64,000 nucleotides of DNA from Maricurvus nonylphenolicus (GTDB lineage Bacteria > Pseudomonadota > Gammaproteobacteria > Pseudomonadales > Cellvibrionaceae), in NCBI RefSeq assembly GCF_042854845.1, contig NZ_AP031498.1, forward strand, positions 2,294,001 to 2,358,000. The letters are read 5' to 3'. Of the stretch, positions 58,620-64,000 are shown piece by piece (positions within the stretch are counted from its first letter, which is position 1; each line of letters starts with the position of its first letter). The notes under the pieces were generated by a model, which saw nothing but the letters and a program-made list of their open reading frames with translations, was not told where the DNA came from and did not search any database. Both the position numbers and the translations under genes were made by a program.

Positions 58620-60395
58620 TTACAGCTCGTTAGCACGACGGTAGCGACCTTCGTAATCAAATAACTTGTCTGTAATGCGCCAATAGCGTTTTTCTTTACG
58701 ACCAATCACAAAGTCCGGATGGCGAAATAACTGTTGCTGGGAAACCGCCTCTACCGCTGATTTAAAACGTGGTGGCTGGTGACGGTCGATAGCGTGTAAA
58801 CGACAATATTTGTGGTAGAAGGCACCTTGTTGGGCTGGGGTGTCGAAGTGAAAATACTCCTGAAGCTCAGCCCCATCTTCATCAAAGTAGGTAATCTTTA
58901 ATCGCTGATTCTGGACTTTGCCTTCTTCAACAGTCAGCTGCATGCCTGAGCAGCGCAATACCATAGCGTCCCTGAGCTGTAGCGCTGCTTTGAGCTTATC
59001 ATCGGGATCAACAAGCAATTTTCCGCACTGATGGCATTGGCGGGCAGCAATATCGTTTTCTGCCCCGCACTGATCGCATTCTTTAAAGCGATAACGAAAA
59101 TCGCATTGGGTCAGTTCGTTTTCACTATTTTCGATGAGTCCCTGGCAGCGTCGGCCATAGTGTTCAACCAGGTCACCATCGGCATCGGTTTTACCCCAAA
59201 AGTGATTGGTAAATTGACAGACCGGGCAGGGGACTTCGACTATCTCTGAATCGCTGTCGGGTTTTGCATCGCTGATCTGAGGGCGGAATAGATCGTGGCT
59301 ATTACCTGCGTAATCCAGCACCAGGCAGTTTTCTTTGCCGGGACTTAAGCGTAACCCCCGGCCAACTATTTGCTGGTACAAACCCACTGATTCTGTTGGC
59401 CGCAGAACGGCGATCAAATCCACATGGGGCGCATCGAAACCGGTGGTGAGTACCGAGACATTGACCAGAAATTTTATCTGCTGCTGTTTAAATGCGGTAA
59501 TAACACTATCACGGGCGCGTTGATGCATATCGCCGGTAATAATGGCGGAGCACTCCGAGGGTAGATAACCGATAATTTCCTTGGCGTGGGCAACGCTGGC
59601 AGCAAAAATCATTACGCCTTGTCGAGTTTGCGCCTGGGCAATAATTTGTTCCGTAATTTGCGCGGTTGCCCGCTTGCTGTTGAGCACAACACGGTTTAGC
59701 TCTGTTTCGCTGTAGTAACCGCTAGCGCTAGGGCGAAGTTGTTCAAAATCGTAAAGGGCTACTGGTGCATCCAGCCATTCGATAGGCGTTAGGTAATCGT
59801 TATCGATCATATAGCGCAGTGGCAGTTCATAGATACAGGCGCTAAACGGTGTTTTCTCTGTGGTGCGAACGAGCTTTTCCGGTAGATGCTTCTGATAAAC
59901 CCAGCCTGTGTCGAGACGGTAGGGGGTTGCCGTTAGACCCAGAACTTTTAAGTCGGGGTTATATTGACGCAGGGAAGCGATAATTTTTTGATACTCAGAG
60001 TTTTCATCCAGTGAAACCCGGTGGCATTCATCGATAATGATCAGGGAAAACTCATCGGCAAAGTGCTCCAGGTTGCGGGCTACCGACTGTACACTGCCGA
60101 ATACGACTAGGGTCTCGGCTTCTTTACGGTTCAGGCCTGCGGCAAACACGCTGGCTTGCAGGCCGTAGTTCAGATATTTACTGTGGTTTTGCTCCACTAG
60201 CTCTTTAACGTGAGCCAATACCAGAATCCGCCGCTTGGCTAATCGGGCAAGCTCAGCTATCACCAGGCTTTTACCGGCGCCAGTGGGCAGAACAATCGTG
60301 GCCGGAGCGCTGGTCTGGCGAAAATGTTCGATAGTCGCCTGCACCGCTTGCTGCTGATAGGGGCGTAACTGTATAGAGGATACTGGGTTATTCAT
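58620..60395 (-). CDS. radD: RadD-like DNA repair helicase
   Basis: A 591-residue superfamily 2 helicase. Motifs are LPTGAGKSLVIAELARLA (Walker A, about residue 38), IIIDECHR (DECH box), LGLTATPYR and the C-terminal VLTTGFDAPHVDLIAVLRPT with QIVGRGLRLSPGKE. A zinc-finger-like block follows (CPVCQF, then CDQCGAENDIAARQCHQCG, about 400-470). Size and layout match E. coli RadD (YejH), which helps RecA-dependent repair. The start ATG is at 60395; upstream lies the GGDEF/EAL gene in the same direction with a 31-bp gap. Confidence 0.9.
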   Translation of the reverse strand: MNNPVSSIQLRPYQQQAVQATIEHFRQTSAPATIVLPTGAGKSLVIAELARLAKRRILVLAHVKELVEQNHSKYLNYGLQASVFAAGLNRKEAETLVVFGSVQSVARNLEHFADEFSLIIIDECHRVSLDENSEYQKIIASLRQYNPDLKVLGLTATPYRLDTGWVYQKHLPEKLVRTTEKTPFSACIYELPLRYMIDNDYLTPIEWLDAPVALYDFEQLRPSASGYYSETELNRVVLNSKRATAQITEQIIAQAQTRQGVMIFAASVAHAKEIIGYLPSECSAIITGDMHQRARDSVITAFKQQQIKFLVNVSVLTTGFDAPHVDLIAVLRPTESVGLYQQIVGRGLRLSPGKENCLVLDYAGNSHDLFRPQISDAKPDSDSEIVEVPCPVCQFTNHFWGKTDADGDLVEHYGRRCQGLIENSENELTQCDFRYRFKECDQCGAENDIAARQCHQCGKLLVDPDDKLKAALQLRDAMVLRCSGMQLTVEEGKVQNQRLKITYFDEDGAELQEYFHFDTPAQQGAFYHKYCRLHAIDRHQPPRFKSAVEAVSQQQLFRHPDFVIGRKEKRYWRITDKLFDYEGRYRRANEL

Positions 60396-60426
60396 GTGGC
60401 CATTATACGGGGGATGGCCACAGGCT

Positions 60427-63240
60427 TTAAATCGTGAAGCAATTTGACGCTAATTGCTGCTGTTTGTAGCTGTCCAGTTTTTGAGCATAGTTGAGCAGGA
60501 AATCGTAATAATCGGCGAGGCTCAATGGCTTTGATTCCAGATACCCCTGCAGAATATCGCAGTTTAAATCCGCCAGCAGCTGTCGCTGTTGCTCGGTTTC
60601 CACGCCTTCAGCGACTACCTGGATGTTCAGTTGATGGGCCAGGGAGACGAGGTTTTTGACCATTAGGCGAGCTTCGCGTTTATGGCTTAGCTGCGAAATA
60701 AAGGATCTATCCAGTTTTAGTTCACGCGCCTGAAGGTTGACCAAATAGCTCAGTGAGGAGTAGCCAATACCAAAATCATCAATCGCTACCTTGATACCGA
60801 CTTCTTGCAGCAGGGAAATTTTGTGAGCGGCTTCCTGCAGATTGTCGATGGCAACGCCTTCGGTTATTTCCAGGCAGATATCTTTCGGTGAGGCGCCATT
60901 ACTCGTGATGATCTTTAGTGTCTTATCGACAAAGTCGGGACAGCGGAAGTGTTTAGGGTGGATATTGACAGATATCTGTTTGTTGCTCAGGTCCTGGTTT
61001 TTAAGTTGTTGTTGTATTTGGCTGGCTTTATTCAGTGTCCATTCACCGATTTGAATAATCAAATTGGATTCCTCGGCAATGGTCAGGAATTCTGCCGGGC
61101 CGATTAACCCTCGTTGCGGGTGCTGCCAGCGTAACAGGCTCTCGCAGCCAACCAGCTGACGGGTTTTAATATCAATTTGCGGTTGCAGATGCAGACGGAA
61201 TTCATTGTTATTGATAGCCTGTTCAAGGTCGCTGCGCAGCTGCAGACGCGCGTTGGCTTGATTTTGCATTTCGTGGCTAAAGAAACGCAGGGTGGAGCGA
61301 CCACTGGCTTTGGATTTGTACATGGCAGTATCGGCTTGACGTAACAGATCATCAATATCATCGCTGTCTGATGGGAACAGGCTAATACCTACACTGGCGC
61401 TAACGCGCAAGGTCTGCTGATCAATGAGATAGTGCTTGCTGAGGCTCTGAATTAGGCGTTCACAGAGCTGGCGGGCCGCATCCGCGGCCTTGTCATAGTC
61501 GTTATCCAGGTGTTCAAGCATAATCACGAACTCGTCACCGCCCAGGCGGGCCAGAGTATCTTCTGTTCGCACCAGTTCACTTAGGCGTAGCGAGACTTCC
61601 TGTAGCAGCTTGTCACCAAACAAGTGGCCGAGAGAATCATTTACGTCTTTAAAGTGATCGAGATCGATAAAAATCAGGGCGCCGTGGTTGTCGTTACGCT
61701 GGGAGGCGGATACCGCTTGCTGTAAACGTTGATAGAACATACGTCGATTCGGTAATCCCGTCAGCTCGTCGTAGTAGGCTAACTGACGAATTTCTTCTTC
61801 GGCACGCTTGCGTTCGGAAATATCCTGGAAACAGGCGATGTAATGTGTGACGCGCCCGGTTTCGTTTTTAACCGCTGTGATGGTTTGCCATTGCGGGTAT
61901 GTCTGGCCGTTCTTTTTCCGGTTCCAGATTTCACCTTGCCAGCGCCCCTGTTGTTTCAGTTGGGACCACATGCCTTGATAAAATTCCTGATTGTGATGCC
62001 CGGATTGCAAGAGGTTGGTTCTGGCACCTATCGCTTCGCCTGAACTGTAACCTGTGATACGGCTAAAGGCTTTATTCACTTTAAGGATATTGGTTTGTGC
62101 ATCCGAGATGACAATGGCTTCCTGGGTCTCGAAAGCCACTGCAGATAAACGCAGATCAATTTCTTGTTGCTTTCGTTGCTGAATGCTACGGGCAAAGAAG
62201 AGCATAACATTGGCATCATTGCCTTCACGTTTCAGCTCTTTACCCACCAGACTTAACCAAAGTGTTTGACGCTGTTTGGTAAGGATTTGAACTTCGGTTT
62301 CTATGTCGTCCTGCTGAAAGCTAAGCAGTGCTTTGAAGGACATAAATTCCGGTTGGCTGTCGGGATGAATAAGATCTTTCCAACCAAGTCCGCTGAGTTC
62401 GGTGGCACTATAACCGGTAAGATCGGGCATGTTAGAGCTAAAGTCGATAAATTGCTCCTGCTCATTCTCAACCACCATAGCGACTAAACCGCAGTGGAGA
62501 AATTCATGCAGTTGCTGATGTCGCTGTTCAAGATCCCTGAGGGTTGAATAGGTCGTATGGCTGATTTTATTCAAGGCTTGCGCCAGGCGGCCGACTTCAT
62601 TATTGCCGGTCACGGTATTTTTAAGTTGATAGTTACCCTTGGCGATTTGTTCTGCATTACTGGTGAGTTTTTCCAGTGGCTGGGTAATATAGCGTTGCAT
62701 TAACAGGGCGACAGACCAGACACCAACCAGCCCGATCAAGCAAATAAATACCGCATCTCGTATGTATCGATCCTGCAGGGTATTTATGGGGGCGGAGACA
62801 TCGAAGGTCGAGGTTAATAGTGCTTTACCGGTATAACCGCTTGCCCATGGGATGGGTTGGTAGACGGTAAGCAGCTGTTGTTCTTGATCGTAGGTATAGC
62901 GCACATCTCCCGGCTCGGGTTCTTGTGGTATGGGGGCTTGCTGGGGTTGTGGGACCCCTTTGGTTTTCAGGGCTATCGTTTGGCCTTCAGAGGTCGTCAC
63001 TATGGCGTAGAGTAGATCCGATTGATGGCTGAGATAGTGACGCAGGGAGAGTTTGTTGTCCTGATCCAGTCGCGCAAGGGCAAGTTGGGCGCTACTGCGT
63101 TGACGGGCCTCCTCGAGAATGGTGTTTTGTTTTGTCAGGGTATAGCTGAGCAACAACGCAGAGGCGAAGGTGACTGTGGATACCAATGCTATAAAACCCA
63201 TAAGCACAAGGCGAAGAGGTTGTTGGGTAAATCGGCTCAT
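60427..63240 (-). CDS. Membrane PAS-GGDEF-EAL c-di-GMP signalling protein
   Basis: A 937-residue protein from the ATG at 63240; a TTG at 63264 is an alternative start. It begins with a membrane helix (LVLMGFIALVSTVTFASALLL), has a ~130-residue periplasmic part, a second helix (VFICLIGLVGVWSVALLM, about 165-182), then HAMP and two PAS domains (one with RQTLWLSLVGKEL and one with ITGYSSGEAIGARTN). GGDEF is intact (LARLGGDEFVIML, about residue 567), so cyclase activity is possible. The EAL motif reads ESL (about residue 700) but keeps the metal Glu, and DDFGIGYSSL and CLEITEG are present, so phosphodiesterase activity is also possible. A lapG-like gene is divergent. Confidence 0.9.
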   Translation of the reverse strand: MSRFTQQPLRLVLMGFIALVSTVTFASALLLSYTLTKQNTILEEARQRSSAQLALARLDQDNKLSLRHYLSHQSDLLYAIVTTSEGQTIALKTKGVPQPQQAPIPQEPEPGDVRYTYDQEQQLLTVYQPIPWASGYTGKALLTSTFDVSAPINTLQDRYIRDAVFICLIGLVGVWSVALLMQRYITQPLEKLTSNAEQIAKGNYQLKNTVTGNNEVGRLAQALNKISHTTYSTLRDLEQRHQQLHEFLHCGLVAMVVENEQEQFIDFSSNMPDLTGYSATELSGLGWKDLIHPDSQPEFMSFKALLSFQQDDIETEVQILTKQRQTLWLSLVGKELKREGNDANVMLFFARSIQQRKQQEIDLRLSAVAFETQEAIVISDAQTNILKVNKAFSRITGYSSGEAIGARTNLLQSGHHNQEFYQGMWSQLKQQGRWQGEIWNRKKNGQTYPQWQTITAVKNETGRVTHYIACFQDISERKRAEEEIRQLAYYDELTGLPNRRMFYQRLQQAVSASQRNDNHGALIFIDLDHFKDVNDSLGHLFGDKLLQEVSLRLSELVRTEDTLARLGGDEFVIMLEHLDNDYDKAADAARQLCERLIQSLSKHYLIDQQTLRVSASVGISLFPSDSDDIDDLLRQADTAMYKSKASGRSTLRFFSHEMQNQANARLQLRSDLEQAINNNEFRLHLQPQIDIKTRQLVGCESLLRWQHPQRGLIGPAEFLTIAEESNLIIQIGEWTLNKASQIQQQLKNQDLSNKQISVNIHPKHFRCPDFVDKTLKIITSNGASPKDICLEITEGVAIDNLQEAAHKISLLQEVGIKVAIDDFGIGYSSLSYLVNLQARELKLDRSFISQLSHKREARLMVKNLVSLAHQLNIQVVAEGVETEQQRQLLADLNCDILQGYLESKPLSLADYYDFLLNYAQKLDSYKQQQLASNCFTI

Positions 63241-63254
63241 TAAAAAAGACTGGG

Positions 63255-63318
63255 TAGTATGCAAATACCTACATACTAAGGTCTTACTCCTTTGGTATAT
63301 TGATGTATATCAAAGGAG
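63255..63318. promoter_or_regulatory. Two dyads upstream of the GGDEF-EAL gene
   Basis: TAGTATG / CATACTA (63255-63261, 63272-63278) and CTCCTTTG / CAAAGGAG (63287-63294, 63311-63318) lie in the 275-bp divergent region before the lapG-like gene. They are candidate operators. The first overlaps the alternative TTG start of the GGDEF-EAL gene. Confidence 0.35.
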
Positions 63319-63515
63319 GTATAAGGGTAGGGCAGCTTATTGTAAAAGCCTCTATTTGCAGTGTATGGGCTGCCGTTTTGTTGGCAGTCTGGAGGTTGGT
63401 GTTTGACGGTGTGCTTTCACTGTCATTTTTATGCCTTGTGGATTTCTGCTGCGAGTACTTAAGCTCGGAATAAAATCCATCTATAATTTGGTTAATGCTT
63501 GCTTTGAGTAATTTC

Positions 63516-64000
63516 ATGCGTTTATTGAGTCTTTTTCTATTGTCGATGACCTGCGGGTTGGCGCAGGCGGCCGTAGATATCAGTGATTCCTTATTAGATT
63601 CCATCGATCAACGCTACGGTCGTGATGCCCATAATCGTGTTGTGGATTGGCAACGATTGATGAAAGGTATTTTGGCTAAACCCGAATTGCAGGATCAGCC
63701 AAAAATTACTGACGCCAATGATTTTTTTAACCGGGTTAAATGGATCAGTGATCAGGATCACTGGGGGCAGGAAGATTACTGGGCTACCCCTGTTGAGACG
63801 TTGGTGACCAACGGCGGAGATTGCGAAGATTTTTCCATAGCCAAGTACTTTACGCTTAACACCACAGGTATCGACAGCGAGAAGCTGCGTATCACCTATG
63901 TGAAAGCGCTTGATTACAACCAGGCGCATATGGTGTTGGCTTATTACTCCAGCCCGGATGCCGAGCCGTTAATTCTCGACAATATCAATAAAACCATATT
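63516..64000 (+). CDS. lapG: LapG-like transglutaminase-type cysteine protease (3' end cut)
   Basis: An open frame runs from the ATG at 63516 to the right edge (161 codons seen); an in-frame ATG at 63495 is an alternative. A signal peptide (LLSLFLLSMTCGLAQA) precedes the bacterial transglutaminase-like domain. The catalytic triad is visible: Cys in VTNGGDCEDFSIAKY, His in NQAHMVLAYY and Asp in LILDNIN. LapG is a periplasmic calcium-dependent protease that cuts biofilm adhesins such as LapA when c-di-GMP is low, held in check by LapD. The divergent GGDEF-EAL protein is longer than LapD and has PAS domains. The partner adhesin is not in the window. Confidence 0.85.
   Translation, partial: MRLLSLFLLSMTCGLAQAAVDISDSLLDSIDQRYGRDAHNRVVDWQRLMKGILAKPELQDQPKITDANDFFNRVKWISDQDHWGQEDYWATPVETLVTNGGDCEDFSIAKYFTLNTTGIDSEKLRITYVKALDYNQAHMVLAYYSSPDAEPLILDNINKTI

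Noticed and set aside
60427..63240. Naming the GGDEF-EAL protein LapD
   Set aside because: It has extra PAS domains and an intact GGDEF, unlike LapD, so proximity to lapG alone is not enough.
1..64000. tRNA, rRNA, CRISPR arrays, transposases, integrases and phage genes
   Set aside because: I looked for cloverleaf ends, spaced direct repeats and recombinase motifs and saw none; the only mobile-like DNA is the two small inverted-repeat elements.

Overview
The window looks like chromosomal DNA of a marine-type gammaproteobacterium. The signs are moderate GC content, TonB-dependent receptors, a RadD-type helicase, a LapG-type protease, GGDEF/EAL signalling and a B12 biosynthesis cluster under cobalamin riboswitches. 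The genus cannot be fixed by reading; the Cellvibrionales/Spongiibacteraceae neighbourhood is my guess. I saw no rRNA, tRNA, CRISPR array, transposase or phage gene.

Region 1 (1-5332) is a small catabolic locus. A minus-strand run encodes a PfkB-type kinase, a class II aldolase, a class III aminotransferase and an MFS transporter cut by the window edge. An AraC regulator is divergent from it. A REP-pair (REPIN-like) element of about 125 bp follows at 5366-5490.

Region 2 (5509-31602) is the accessory part and the most interesting. It holds four DUF3604 proteins (PHP-like metal-binding motifs, function unknown) in two subfamilies, an SdsA-like metallo-beta-lactamase alkylsulfatase homologue, a formylglycine-type sulfatase, two paralogous TonB receptors and a periplasmic solute-binding-like protein. 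It also holds a parvulin-like PPIase with a HupE/UreJ membrane protein, a split DUF1214/DUF1254 pair, and three paralogous regulators with a multi-pass membrane N-terminus and a C-terminal AraC DNA-binding domain. Each regulator gene runs on the minus strand, convergent to the operon before it, and two of the three also diverge from the operon after it. The intergenic regions share a GTCCG/CGGAC-containing motif, often as an inverted repeat, which is a candidate operator. My reading is a membrane-sensed uptake and hydrolysis locus for an organic, possibly sulfated, compound. The substrate is not known.

Region 3 (31926-33670) is a short operon of a crotonase, a DsbA/FrnE-like protein and a 104-residue orphan.

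Region 4 (about 33760-58614) is cobalamin biosynthesis. The first riboswitch precedes cbtB-cbtA-chlID-cobO-cobB-NiCoT-cbiD-cobK-cobH-cobL-cobI-cbiG-cobJ-cobM. cbiX lies on the opposite strand. A second, textbook riboswitch precedes cobW-cobN-cobQ-cobD-cobC, followed by a small orphan and a histone-deacetylase-family gene. The set mixes early cobalt insertion (CbiX, CbiD, CbiG) with a late-insertion chelatase (CobN plus a ChlI/ChlD fusion), and CbiG lacks its middle domain. Nucleotide-loop genes (cobU/P, cobS/V, cobT) and sirohydrochlorin synthesis are not in the window.

Region 5 (58620-64000) holds radD, a large PAS-GGDEF-EAL membrane protein and, divergent from it, a lapG-like protease gene cut by the right edge.
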